From Candidatus Aalborgiella aggregata (lineage in GTDB: Bacteria; Pseudomonadota; Gammaproteobacteria; Burkholderiales; Burkholderiaceae_C): DNA of 64,000 nucleotides. Positions within the stretch are counted from its first letter, which is position 1. Each line of letters begins with the position of its first letter. The notes under the pieces are model-generated. The model had not been told where the DNA came from. It was given only the letters and a program-made list of their open reading frames with translations, and ran no database searches. Location: NCBI GenBank assembly GCA_016705065.1, contig JADIYY010000001.1, forward strand, positions 62,001-126,000, read 5' to 3'. Of this stretch, positions 35,375-44,175 are shown piece after piece. Position numbers and translations under genes: made by a program.

Positions 35375-36040
35375 ATGGATACTTCTAACATCATTCAAAA
35401 CATTCTCATCTATGCCTTGCCTGTATTGCTGGCCATCACTGTGCATGAAGCTGCTCATGGTTATGCTGCCAGGCATTTTGGCGACAACACAGCGTATCTC
35501 TTAGGTCGAATCACCCTCAACCCGCTGAAACACATTGACCCTATAGGTACCGTTTTGATGCCTTTGCTGTTGATATTTGCGGGCAGCCCATTTTTGTTTG
35601 GCTACGCAAAACCAGTTCCCGTGCAATTTGGACGATTACGAAACCCCAAACGTGACATGGTTTGGGTGGCATTGGCTGGTCCCATGTCTAACTTGGTGAT
35701 GGCATTGATTTGGGGTGTACTTTTGTACCTGATGAAGGGCTTGGATGTTGACGAAACATTTTTCATCAAAATGGCGCAAGGTGGGGTGTTGGTGAACGCG
35801 GTAATGTTTGCGTTTAATTTATTCCCTTTACCGCCTTTAGACGGCGGAAGAATTTTGGTGGGTTTGTTGCCCCATCAATATGCAGCCATGGTTTCTCGCA
35901 TTGAGCCTTGGGGATTTTTCATCGTGATGGGTTTGGTTGTAACAGGAGTCATCAGCACCATATGGATGCAACCCATGATGAATGTCACATACGGCATTTT
36001 GGAACTATTCCTTGCACCCTTGGCTTACTTGGTGAATTGA
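35375..36040 (+). CDS. Site-2 protease family (M50) membrane peptidase
   Basis: A 221-residue membrane zinc protease. HEAAHG at about residue 24 supplies two histidines and the catalytic Glu, and the third ligand is Asp in FPLPPLDGGRILVG. Hydrophobic segments lie at the start, at about 60-75, 95-120 and 175-195. This short form (Rv-type, no PDZ domain) lies next to trpS in many betaproteobacteria, as here, with 7 bp between stop and start. The substrate is unknown. Confidence 0.92.
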   Translation: MDTSNIIQNILIYALPVLLAITVHEAAHGYAARHFGDNTAYLLGRITLNPLKHIDPIGTVLMPLLLIFAGSPFLFGYAKPVPVQFGRLRNPKRDMVWVALAGPMSNLVMALIWGVLLYLMKGLDVDETFFIKMAQGGVLVNAVMFAFNLFPLPPLDGGRILVGLLPHQYAAMVSRIEPWGFFIVMGLVVTGVISTIWMQPMMNVTYGILELFLAPLAYLVN

Positions 36041-36047
36041 ATCGGCA

Positions 36048-37397
36048 ATGAATACACAAACTGACAACGCAAAACTACCCTCTACAACTCGTGTATTAAC
36101 CGGTATTACGACCTCCGGCACACCGCATTTAGGGAATTATGTGGGCTCGATACGACCATCGGTATTGGCATCACAAAATCAGCATGTACAAAGTTTTTAT
36201 TTCTTAGCGGATTACCATGCATTGATCAAAATTGGTGATCCTGAACGTGTGCAACGTTCTACACTGGAAATAGCAGCATCGTGGCTGGCTGCGGGTGTTG
36301 ATCCAGAGCGCGTCACGTTTTACCGGCAATCCGACATTCCTGAAATTACAGAACTCACATGGCTGTTAACCTGTGTAGCAGGCAAAGGTATGCTGAACCG
36401 TGCGCATGCCTATAAAGCCTCTGTCGATAAAAACAACGCTGCCGGAAATGATGCGGATGCCGATGTGACTGCAGGTTTGTTCATGTATCCAGTGTTAATG
36501 GCGGCCGATATTTTGATGTTCAACGCCCACAAAGTACCCGTAGGCCGTGACCAAATTCAGCACATTGAAATGGCGCGTGACATTGCGCAAAGTTTCAATT
36601 ACCGATACAAAAAAGACAGCCAATCATCAAACAATAAAACTGGCGATATGTACTTTACGCTACCAGAAGCGCAAATCGATGAGGCGGTTGCAACACTACC
36701 CGGATTAGATGGTCGCAAAATGAGCAAAAGCTATGACAACACCATACCTTTGTTCGCATCAAAAGCTGAATTGAAGAAGCTCATTGCTGGCATTGTGACC
36801 GATTCAAAATTGCCTGGTGAGGCGAAAGATACCGAAGGTTCGGCGCTCTTTCAAATTTACCAAGCGTTTGCGACAGATGTCGAGACGCAAACTATGCGTC
36901 AAGCTTTCAAAGAGGGTATCAGCTGGGGCGACGCCAAGCTGAAATTGTTAGAGCGCATTGACCAAGAAATTGCACCCATGCGTGAAACCTATGCTTCACT
37001 GATCAGCAACCCGGATAAAGTTGAAACCATTTTGCTTGCAGGCGCAGATAAAGCCAGAAAAATTGCCACACCATTTATGCAAAGTTTGCGTGAAGCGGTT
37101 GGCTTGCGGCGGTTACATGCTGTGCAATCCATCAAGACTGACAAGAAAGCCAAACAAGCCAGTTTTGCCTTCAAGCAATACCGCGAACCAGATGGTAAGT
37201 TTTACTTCAAACTGGTAGATGCGAGCAATTCGGTTGTTTTGCAAAGTCAAGGGTTCGACACGCCTAAAGAGGCAGGACAGACCATCGCTTGGTTAAAAGA
37301 AAATGGTTTGAATAGCCTGCCAGCCAATGTGCATTTTGTAAACGAAATACCGCAATCTGAGCTAGGTGAGTTGAATCTACAGTTAAAAAACAGCTGA
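36048..37397 (+). CDS. trpS: Tryptophan--tRNA ligase with C-terminal YegP/DUF1508-like extension
   Basis: A class I aminoacyl-tRNA synthetase. The HIGH-equivalent is TSGTPHLGNYVGS, the signature KMSKSYDN follows GLDGR, and GVDPERVTFYRQSDI and MYPVLMAADILMF are as in TrpRS. The catalytic and anticodon parts account for about 350 residues, but the protein has 449. The last ~80 residues (EPDGKFYFKLVDASNSVV, LQSQGFDTPKEAGQTI, AWLKENG) look like one YegP/DUF1508 module, which I would not expect in E. coli TrpRS. Confidence 0.94.
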   Translation: MNTQTDNAKLPSTTRVLTGITTSGTPHLGNYVGSIRPSVLASQNQHVQSFYFLADYHALIKIGDPERVQRSTLEIAASWLAAGVDPERVTFYRQSDIPEITELTWLLTCVAGKGMLNRAHAYKASVDKNNAAGNDADADVTAGLFMYPVLMAADILMFNAHKVPVGRDQIQHIEMARDIAQSFNYRYKKDSQSSNNKTGDMYFTLPEAQIDEAVATLPGLDGRKMSKSYDNTIPLFASKAELKKLIAGIVTDSKLPGEAKDTEGSALFQIYQAFATDVETQTMRQAFKEGISWGDAKLKLLERIDQEIAPMRETYASLISNPDKVETILLAGADKARKIATPFMQSLREAVGLRRLHAVQSIKTDKKAKQASFAFKQYREPDGKFYFKLVDASNSVVLQSQGFDTPKEAGQTIAWLKENGLNSLPANVHFVNEIPQSELGELNLQLKNS

Positions 37398-37511
37398 TTC
37401 ATGAATTAAATGGCATTAATTTTTTTCATGTGACTGCAAAATTGGAAATTAGATTTTGATCAGGGATATTTCAAACATAGAATTCAGCATTGATTTAAAG
37501 AGAGTGCACCT

Positions 37512-38102
37512 ATGACCATCTATGTGATTGATGACCATCCCCTCATGCGCGAAGCGATTGCGATGGTGATTCGCCGTTTACGTCCAACGCATGAAGTCGT
37601 TGAATTGGATCGTGTCGGCCTTCTGTCTGCTGCCATTGAAAAGCATGGCACACCATCTTTGTTTTCTTTGGATTTGAAATTACCCGACACCACGGGTGTA
37701 TCGGGTATTCGTCAATTAAAAAACTTATTTCCTCTGGTTCCATTGGCAGTGATATCAGCCAACCCACCCAGCGACTGGGAAGCACATTGTTTAGAAGCAG
37801 GTGCCGACGTGTACATCGACAAGTCAGCCGGTCCCGCCCAAATCTCAGCACTCGTCAAAGGGCTCATGCTGGCTGAAGACAGCTTTGAAGAACCTGTACC
37901 CGGACAAAAATTATCTAAACGCCAGTTGCAGTTGTTGCAGTTGTTGAACAAAGGCATGAGCAACAAGGAAATCAGCGAAGAGTTGGGCATCAACGAACAC
38001 ACTGTCAAAGTGCATCTGTGGCGCTTATTCCGACGCATTGAAGTTAAAAGCCGCACACAAGCTATTTTCTACGCACGCCAGCAAGGGCTGCTGCCTCTCT
38101 GA
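37512..38102 (+). CDS. LuxR/NarL-type response regulator
   Basis: A 196-residue two-domain regulator. The receiver domain carries VIDDHPLMREAI at the start, the phospho-acceptor Asp in SLDLKLPDTTG (about residue 56) and the Lys of YIDKSAG. The C-terminal GerE-type HTH is LSKRQLQLLQLLNKGMSNKE through ISEELGINEHTVKVHLWRLF. The partner kinase is not adjacent, so its signal and targets are unknown. Confidence 0.92.
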   Translation: MTIYVIDDHPLMREAIAMVIRRLRPTHEVVELDRVGLLSAAIEKHGTPSLFSLDLKLPDTTGVSGIRQLKNLFPLVPLAVISANPPSDWEAHCLEAGADVYIDKSAGPAQISALVKGLMLAEDSFEEPVPGQKLSKRQLQLLQLLNKGMSNKEISEELGINEHTVKVHLWRLFRRIEVKSRTQAIFYARQQGLLPL

Positions 38103-38129
38103 TATTTTCAAAGGTAGAATTCGTCACTC

Positions 38130-38219
38130 GGAGAAGTGGCAGAGTGGCCGAATGTACCTGACTCGAAATCAGGCCTAGGGTAAAACCTAGCGTGGGTTCG
38201 AATCCCACCTTCTCCGCCA
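38130..38219 (+). tRNA. tRNA-Ser (CGA anticodon)
   Basis: The acceptor arms GGAGAAG and CTTCTCC pair over 7 bp, followed by G and an encoded CCA. The anticodon stem CCTGA/TCAGG encloses the loop CTCGAAA, giving anticodon CGA (reads UCG). A long variable arm with CCTAG...CTAGG pairing marks a class II serine tRNA, and the T arm contains GGTTCGAATCC. It stands alone between the response regulator and the FAD oxidoreductase. Confidence 0.97.
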
Positions 38220-38323
38220 AGTCGGCGATCCTCTGTTTTATTTTTTTGTAATTTTTCTAAAAGTGCCTTGCACGATGCATACTGTAGTCTCTGTATTTAC
38301 AAAAACTTGAGGAGACAAAACGT

Positions 38324-39388
38324 ATGACAGGCATGAAACGCAAACGAGCCACCGATAAAACGAAACACTTTGCAGTGATTGGTGCGGGCATTGCTGGTAT
38401 TGCCTGTGCACGCACTTTGGTGCAAGCAGGTCACACAGTCACTGTATTTGAAAAAAGCCATTCTGTGGGGGGTCGCATGAGCACGCGCAGCTCACCATTT
38501 GGTGGTTTTGACCACGGTGCACAGTACTTTACCGTGCGCGATGTGCGGTTTGCCAAAGCGCTTGAAACCGCAAAAGGCGTGGTCAAGGCTTGGAGTGCGA
38601 ATGCGGTGCGTGTGTTGGACGAACATGGGCGTGTAACCGCTGCAGGTTTGCCAGTGAATGAACCGCATTTTGTCGCAGCACCCGGCATGAATGCTTTGGT
38701 TCAGCATTGGGCTAAACCAATTGATGCACATATACAACTTGCAAGCAAAGTCACACTCATTTCACGCGATGCGAAAAGCCCACATTTATGGCAATTGAGC
38801 GTCAATGATGCTGATGGCAAGCAACGAATTGCAACAGGCTTTGATGCCGTGTTATTGGCCATGCCCAGTGAACAAGCGCATAGATTGTTGCAAAGCTCAA
38901 AAGTGACGGACCCATTGGTCAAAGCCATACGCAAAGTCAGTGTCGCTCCCTGTTGGACATTGATGTTGGCATTTCCAAATGCCATGCAGCCCAATATGAC
39001 TTATTTGGGGCCGCAGTGGAATGCGGCGCGCAGTTCACACCACCGCATTTCTTGGCTGGCACGTGAATCTTCCAAGCCTGGCCGCACAACGGTAGAACGA
39101 TGGACTGTACAAGCCAGTCCAGCATGGTCGGCAGAACATTTGGAAGACACGCCGCAACGTGTGCAAGACAAATTGATCAAGGCGTTTTCAGAAGTGACCG
39201 GTATTCGTGCCACACCGGCACATGCCGATGTGCACCGCTGGCGCTATGCGCAAACCACATTGGCCTTGGGTAAATCACATTTATGGGACGCAGATGCTGG
39301 TGTAGGCGTATGTGGCGATTGGTGCATTGGGCACAGGGTGGAAGATGCGTTTGTGTCGGGGCTTGAGTTGGCTTTGGCTGTGGTGTGA
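38324..39388 (+). CDS. FAD-dependent oxidoreductase, renalase-like
   Basis: A 354-residue flavoprotein. The N-terminal Rossmann motif is AVIGAGIAGIACARTLVQAG, followed by VFEKSHSVGGRMSTR and FDHGAQYFTVRD, the pattern of renalase-like amine oxidase-family proteins. The C-terminal GVGVCGDWCIGHRVEDAFVSG is the FAD pyrophosphate loop. Bacterial renalases oxidise wrong-isomer dihydronicotinamides, but the substrate here is not proven. Its stop overlaps the start of gluQ by four bases. Confidence 0.87.
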   Translation: MTGMKRKRATDKTKHFAVIGAGIAGIACARTLVQAGHTVTVFEKSHSVGGRMSTRSSPFGGFDHGAQYFTVRDVRFAKALETAKGVVKAWSANAVRVLDEHGRVTAAGLPVNEPHFVAAPGMNALVQHWAKPIDAHIQLASKVTLISRDAKSPHLWQLSVNDADGKQRIATGFDAVLLAMPSEQAHRLLQSSKVTDPLVKAIRKVSVAPCWTLMLAFPNAMQPNMTYLGPQWNAARSSHHRISWLARESSKPGRTTVERWTVQASPAWSAEHLEDTPQRVQDKLIKAFSEVTGIRATPAHADVHRWRYAQTTLALGKSHLWDADAGVGVCGDWCIGHRVEDAFVSGLELALAVV

Positions 39389-40227
39389 TCGCGTACAGAG
39401 GCCGTTTCGCTCCATCTCCAACAGGCCCGCTTCATGCGGGTTCTTTGGTTGCGGCACTGGCCAGTTATTTAGATGCCAAGGCTCATGGCGGCCAATGGCT
39501 CATTCGCATAGAAGATGTAGACACACCGCGTTGCATTGCTGGCATGGACAAAACTATTTTGCATCAGCTCGCAACATTGGGCTTGCACTCGGATGAGATG
39601 CCTGTTTACCAATCCGAACGCAGCGATTTGTACCAAGCGGCATTGGATCGTTTGATTGCAGAAAGAAAAGTTTTCCCTTGCAGTTGCTCGCGCAAAGATG
39701 TGGCAGAGGCCATTTCCAGAGCCAACCCAATGGCCAAACCACGGCATGGTGAATTGGTTTACCCAGGCACATGTCGCCATGGCATGACACAGCAACTTGA
39801 ATCAGGCACTCAGCCTTCATGGCGTTTCATTACAGAGGGTGAAGTGAAGCAACAAATTGGCGACTTTGTGCTGAAGCGTTCAGACGGCTGCTTTGCCTAC
39901 CAACTAGCGGTGGTGGTGGACGATGCGCTGCAAGGCATCACGCACGTGGTACGTGGCGCCGATTTGTTGGACAACACACCGCGTCAAATTGCATTGCAAC
40001 AAGCCTTGGGCTACCCAACGCTGCAGTATTTGCACACACCATTGGTGTTGGCGCAAGACGGTGAAAAGTTGTCCAAACAAAACGGTGCACAAGCGCTGGA
40101 TTTGACACAACCCATGAAAACACTGGATAACGCCGCACAAGTTTTGGGTCTTAGCCACCAAACGGGTTCTATTCAAAACGCTTTGAAAGTGTGGACTGCA
40201 GAATGGGCTCGACAACGCGGGTGCTAA
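39385..40227 (+). CDS. gluQ: Glutamyl-Q tRNA(Asp) synthetase
   Basis: A truncated glutamyl-tRNA synthetase paralogue that attaches glutamate to queuosine of tRNA-Asp. Of 280 residues it keeps the catalytic core: GRFAPSPTGPLHAGSLVAAL (HIGH), WLIRIEDVDTPR, the zinc site CSCSRKDV with GTCRHG, and the KMSKS-equivalent KLSKQNGAQ. The anticodon-binding part of GltX is absent, as expected. It starts at a GTG at 39385 overlapping the previous stop. Confidence 0.94.
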   Translation: MIAYRGRFAPSPTGPLHAGSLVAALASYLDAKAHGGQWLIRIEDVDTPRCIAGMDKTILHQLATLGLHSDEMPVYQSERSDLYQAALDRLIAERKVFPCSCSRKDVAEAISRANPMAKPRHGELVYPGTCRHGMTQQLESGTQPSWRFITEGEVKQQIGDFVLKRSDGCFAYQLAVVVDDALQGITHVVRGADLLDNTPRQIALQQALGYPTLQYLHTPLVLAQDGEKLSKQNGAQALDLTQPMKTLDNAAQVLGLSHQTGSIQNALKVWTAEWARQRGC

Positions 40228-40267
40228 GCTTTACTTGGCTTTACTTGGCTTTACCTGGCTTTGCGAG
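40228..40267 (+). repeat. Decaying 10-bp tandem repeat between gluQ and trmB
   Basis: GCTTTACTTG occurs twice in perfect form (40228-40237, 40238-40247), then as GCTTTACCTG and a fourth degraded GCTTTGCGAG. It begins on the base after the gluQ stop codon and ends 16 bp before the likely trmB start. It occupies almost the whole intergenic gap. Confidence 0.8.
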
Positions 40268-40283
40268 CTTTACAATAACACCC

Positions 40284-41087
40284 GTGAACGATACTGAATT
40301 ACCCCTTATTCCCCCCAAACACCTGAAAACCATCAAAAGTTTTGTGCGCCGTGCAGGCCGCATCACAACAGGGCAGAGCAAGGCTTTCGAAGATTTGGGC
40401 GAACGGTTTCTGTTGGCTTATGAAGAAAAAGCTAATTTGATAGATGCTATAAATAATATAGCACCTAAGGCAATTAATACGCCGTCTACAGCTCAAAAAG
40501 ACCACATTCCTGACGCCAACGGTACATATCCAATCATATTCGAGATTGGCTTTGGCATGGGCGAAGCCACAGCGCACATCGCCGCTTTGTTGCCACAAAC
40601 ACGTTTCATTGCCTGCGAAGTACACCAACCCGGCGTGGGTGCATTGCTCAAACGCATTGGTGAGAGCTTAGAGACAGAGCGCCCAGTTGACAATATTCGC
40701 ATCATCTCGCACGATGCCGTTGAGGTGATTGACAACATGCTGCCTTTGAACAGTTTGGACGGCGTACACATTTTTTTCCCCGACCCGTGGCACAAAAAGC
40801 GCCATAACAAACGCCGATTGATTCAGCAACCTTTGATTGCCAAATTGGCTGCACGTTTGAAAGTCGGGGGCTATATCCACTGCGCCACCGACTGGCAACC
40901 CTATGCCGAGCAAATTTTAGAAGTGCTGAGCCAAGAGCCTCTGCTAAAAAACCGCGCCGATCCTGTTTTGGATGCTGATTTGGCTGGCTATTCCAGAAAG
41001 CCACATTACCGGCCGCTCACCAAATTTGAAAACCGTGGCATCAAACTCGGGCATGGTGTATGGGATATTGTTTTTGAACGCGTTTAA
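40284..41087 (+). CDS. trmB: tRNA (guanine-N7-)-methyltransferase with in-frame repeat-derived peptide
   Basis: TrmB methylates G46 of tRNAs using S-adenosylmethionine. Motifs are VLEIGFGMGEA-like IIFEIGFGMGEATAHIA, FIACEVHQPGVGALL, GVHIFFPDPWHKKRHNKRR and, at the end, HYRPLTKFENRGIKLGHGVWD. I chose the GTG at 40284; an in-frame ATG at 40191 inside gluQ would add 31 unusual residues. Residues about 54-72 (including APKAINTPSTAQ) are encoded by palindromic element R5, in the variable region before the SAM site, and the frame stays open. Confidence 0.93.
   Translation: MNDTELPLIPPKHLKTIKSFVRRAGRITTGQSKAFEDLGERFLLAYEEKANLIDAINNIAPKAINTPSTAQKDHIPDANGTYPIIFEIGFGMGEATAHIAALLPQTRFIACEVHQPGVGALLKRIGESLETERPVDNIRIISHDAVEVIDNMLPLNSLDGVHIFFPDPWHKKRHNKRRLIQQPLIAKLAARLKVGGYIHCATDWQPYAEQILEVLSQEPLLKNRADPVLDADLAGYSRKPHYRPLTKFENRGIKLGHGVWDIVFERV
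40444..40500 (-). repeat. Dispersed palindromic element, copy R5, inside trmB
   Basis: In the reverse orientation it reads AGCTGTAGACGGCGTATTAA, TTGCCTTAGG, TGCTATATTATTTATAGCAT. The hairpin TGCTATA/TATAGCA is intact. On the trmB strand it encodes DAINNIAPKAINTPSTAQK, the same peptide and frame as in moaC. Confidence 0.88.
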
Positions 41088-41796
41088 ATGAACGTATCAC
41101 AGTCGAGTGCAAGCCACGTCAATGATTCACCACCTTTTGACCTGGTGTATGAAGACAAAGTCCTTTTGCTGTTCAACAAACCATCCGGTCTTTTGTCAGT
41201 GCCTGGTAAAGGTCCAGAAAAAGCGGACTGCTTAAGAACCCGTGTGCAACAGGTTTACCCCGAAGCCTTAACCGTGCACCGATTGGACATGTCCACATCT
41301 GGCTTGTTGCTGATGGCACGCAATGCTGAAATGCACCGCAACTTTGAGCATCGCATTCGCCAACCGCGAGGTGCACAAACGCTATGTTGCAGTGGTCAAT
41401 GGCTGTGTACCGAACGATGACTCTGATACAAACGAAGATGATGTTTCAACTTGGCGGCTGATTGATTTGCCTATTGCCACAGATTGGATCAACCGTCCTT
41501 TGATGAAAATTGACAAACAGGATGGCAAATCCAGCCAAACCCACTACCGCGTGATCAAGCACGACGCTGACAATGTTTGCACACACCTAGAGCTTGCGCC
41601 TGTGACTGGAAGAACGCACCAGCTGCGTTTGCATTTGCAGGCTATAGGACACTCTATTTTGGGTGACCACTTGTATGCCACAGATGAGGTCCAAGCCAAA
41701 TCAACGCGCTTGATGCTGCATGCAAGCCGGTTAACACTGATGCATCCCGTAACGGGTAGGCAAATGGATTGGTTTTTAAACAATCCTTTTATGTAA
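41088..41796 (+). pseudogene. RluA-family pseudouridine synthase, frame-shifted
   Basis: The first frame (41088-41420) carries VYEDKVLLLFNKPSGLLSVP and the catalytic LTVHRLDMSTSGLLLMARN. The second frame (to 41796) continues with REVHKRYVAVVNG, ELAPVTGRTHQLRLHLQAIG and HSILGDHLY. One surplus base near 41343-41347 breaks the reading between HRNF and SIAFANREVHKRY. Joined, the protein has about 235 residues, matching RluA-type enzymes that act on 23S rRNA or tRNA. It follows trmB directly. Confidence 0.85.
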
Positions 41797-41922
41797 ATCA
41801 ATACCGCTGCCGTTTAAGTGTCGTATGATGTTTAAGCTGGATTTCAGTTTGATGTGCTGAACTTTGGGTTCTCTGCAACGTCTAAACGTTAGTAAAACAT
41901 CTAACATCACGAAAGAAATACC

Positions 41923-42813
41923 ATGAAAGCTATCAATATTAAACGCCTCTTCACGCTGCCGTTGTTGTCCCTTGTCTTAGCGTTCATGGCAGGCTGCGCA
42001 GACAGTGACAAAAGCAGCACCTCAGATTACACCCAGCTCATCGTTTTTGGCGCAAGCCTGTCGGACAATGGCAATGCCGACAATTTGGTTCCAGGTTTGC
42101 ACCCGGGTAGCCCATATTACCCAGGTCGTGCGTCAAACGGTTTATTGTGGATTGATGAGTTTGCTGCACAGTTGGGAAACTCAGTCAAACCATTTATCAA
42201 AGGCGGTAGTAATTACGCGGTTGGCGGTGCGCGTACATGCGGCATCACTGGCAGTAGCGTACACCCCTTAGACATGTGTGAGCAGGTTTCGGTGTACCTT
42301 GGACTGGTCAGCAATAAAGCCGATGCCAGCGCTTTATATGTGGTGGATGCCACCGCAGTAGGTAACAATATTTTTGCAGTAGTAAACAACGGTTTGTCGC
42401 ACAGCGCCATTTCAGCCGATGCACCAGCCGATATTCGTCGTTTGATGGACAAGCTTTACAACGCAGGCGCGCGAAAATTTTTGGTCAACAATGTACCAAA
42501 TGTAGGCGACACGCCAAAAGGACGTAACGCTACTTCGTCATCAACTATCAGCGATTTATCGAATCAATTCAGTGCAGCGTTGGATAACGAAATGAACAGT
42601 TTTCGGGGTACACATGCCGATGCCAGCGTCAAAATTGCTGATTTCAAATCAACCGTCAGAAACGCAGTCGGTTTTAGCAACACCACCGATGCTTGCTATG
42701 TAGAAGGTGCGGCAGTTTGTGCCAACCCCGATAGCTATGTCTATTGGGATAATCTGCATCCTACCGCGGCCATGGGTAGAAGCTTGGCACAAGCGGCTTT
42801 GAATGCGTTGTAA
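41923..42813 (+). CDS. SGNH/GDSL-type hydrolase, predicted lipoprotein
   Basis: A 296-residue exported esterase-like protein. The signal peptide ends in the lipobox AFMAGC (Cys about residue 25). Block I is IVFGASLSDNGNADN (GDSL variant with the catalytic Ser), the oxyanion Gly lies in GGSNYAVGGARTCG, and the C-terminal Asp/His pair is in WDNLHPTAAMG. The block III Asn-type motif is less clear. A secreted lipase or esterase is likely; the substrate is unknown. Confidence 0.85.
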   Translation: MKAINIKRLFTLPLLSLVLAFMAGCADSDKSSTSDYTQLIVFGASLSDNGNADNLVPGLHPGSPYYPGRASNGLLWIDEFAAQLGNSVKPFIKGGSNYAVGGARTCGITGSSVHPLDMCEQVSVYLGLVSNKADASALYVVDATAVGNNIFAVVNNGLSHSAISADAPADIRRLMDKLYNAGARKFLVNNVPNVGDTPKGRNATSSSTISDLSNQFSAALDNEMNSFRGTHADASVKIADFKSTVRNAVGFSNTTDACYVEGAAVCANPDSYVYWDNLHPTAAMGRSLAQAALNAL

Positions 42814-42856
42814 CCTCACTTTGTGCTTGAATTTAAACGCCACTTGATTAACAATT

Positions 42857-43264
42857 TTGCTCACCATTCAAGAATCTGAAGTCAGCCTGAGCGCTATACG
42901 CGCTCAAGGTGCAGGTGGGCAAAATGTCAATAAGGTTTCCAGCGCCATTCACTTGCGTTTTGACATAGCTGCATCGTCATTGCCTGACGATGTCAAAAGC
43001 AGATTACTGGCTTTGAACGACAAACGCATCACCAAAGCAGGTGAAATCATCATCAAAGCACAGCAGCACCGCACGCAAGAAATGAACCGATTGGACGCCA
43101 TGATGCGTTTGCATGAGTTGTTGGCAGCGGTCGAATTTGCACCCAAAATCCGCAAACCCACCAAACCCAGTAAAGCGGCGAAATTGAAACGTTTAGACAG
43201 CAAAGGGCTGCGTTCAGAAGTCAAAGCAATGCGCTCTAAAGTCGGACATCTCACGGGGGAATAA
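42857..43264 (+). CDS. arfB: Alternative ribosome-rescue factor / peptidyl-tRNA hydrolase ArfB
   Basis: ArfB frees ribosomes stalled on truncated mRNA by hydrolysing peptidyl-tRNA. The release-factor GGQ motif is in RAQGAGGQNVNKVSSAIHLR, followed by an HRTQEMN stretch. The C-terminal tail is Lys/Arg-rich (KIRKPTKPSKAAKLKRL), which in this family enters the mRNA channel. At 135 residues it has the usual length. Translation seems to start at a TTG at 42857, because a stop codon lies three codons upstream in frame. Confidence 0.92.
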   Translation: MLTIQESEVSLSAIRAQGAGGQNVNKVSSAIHLRFDIAASSLPDDVKSRLLALNDKRITKAGEIIIKAQQHRTQEMNRLDAMMRLHELLAAVEFAPKIRKPTKPSKAAKLKRLDSKGLRSEVKAMRSKVGHLTGE

Positions 43265-43356
43265 AGCTTCAACTATCATATTAACTTGTCACAAACTGGT
43301 TCAAGTTAGAAAACTGGTTTGTCGTTTCATCTATTCAATTCCCTGAAAGTTGTTCC

Positions 43357-43995
43357 ATGACTGATTTAATCAGCAATTTGCAATGGCGTTACGCCACCAA
43401 AAAAATGAACCCTGCCAAGTCTGTTCCAGCAGACAAGGTGGCACGCATTGTGGAAGCGATTCGTTTAGCGCCGAGTGCCAATGGTTTGCAACCCTACCAA
43501 GTCATAGTGGTGAACAACAAAACGATGTTGGAAAAACTCAAAGTAGCCGGAAAAGGTCAATCGCAAATCACCGATGGTTCGCACCTCTTGGTTTTTGCGG
43601 CTTGGGACAACTACACTCCAGCGCGCATTAACCACTTTTTTGATTTGGCTATCGAAACCCGTGGTGGTGGTGATGAAGCTTGGGAAAACTACCGTCAATC
43701 GCTCATCAAAAATTTTGGTCAGCGCGATAGCCAAGCGAATTTTGAACACGCCACCCGCCAAGCGTTTTTGGGCTTGGGTGTGGCTCTGGTGGCAGCTGCT
43801 GAAGAAAAAGTGGACAGCACACCCATGGAAGGATTTGATCCAGAAGCGGTTGATGAGATTTTGAACTTAAAAGCCAAAGGTCTGAAAAGTGTCGCCATTA
43901 TGCCCTTGGGCTACCGCGATGAGGCCAACGATTGGTTGCTCAAGCAAGCCAAGGTGCGCCGCTCAAGTGACACATTTGTGATTAATGTGGAATAA
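43357..43995 (+). CDS. Nitroreductase-family NAD(P)H oxidoreductase
   Basis: A 212-residue FMN-dependent protein of the NfsB type: LQWRYATKKMNP, the SANGLQPYQVIVV phosphate-binding region and the C-terminal KSVAIMPLGYRDEANDWLLK. Such enzymes reduce nitroaromatics or quinones in vitro, and the physiological substrate is unknown. Copy R6 of the palindromic element begins 8 bp after its stop. Confidence 0.9.
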   Translation: MTDLISNLQWRYATKKMNPAKSVPADKVARIVEAIRLAPSANGLQPYQVIVVNNKTMLEKLKVAGKGQSQITDGSHLLVFAAWDNYTPARINHFFDLAIETRGGGDEAWENYRQSLIKNFGQRDSQANFEHATRQAFLGLGVALVAAAEEKVDSTPMEGFDPEAVDEILNLKAKGLKSVAIMPLGYRDEANDWLLKQAKVRRSSDTFVINVE

Positions 43996-44003
43996 AAACG
44001 CGA

Positions 44004-44070
44004 GAATGCTATAAATAGTATAGCATTGTAGGTAATAAATACGTAGTTCATAGGTTGATTTTGCATATAT
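44004..44070 (-). repeat. Dispersed palindromic element, copy R6
   Basis: In reverse orientation it reads an AT-rich tract, CAACCTATGAACTACGTATT, TATTACCTACAATGCTATAC, TATTTATAGCATT. The core is more decayed than in other copies, but the hairpin AATGCTATA/TATAGCATT is perfect over 9 bp. It lies between the nitroreductase and ccoI. Confidence 0.75.
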
Positions 44071-44175
44071 TTTTGCTTGAATTGGGTGCGAATACCATTG
44101 GGCAACTATGTGTATTCGACTATCTTTGATATTTGTCATCACAAGACTTGACGCTTTCAGGTATCCTAGAAGACT

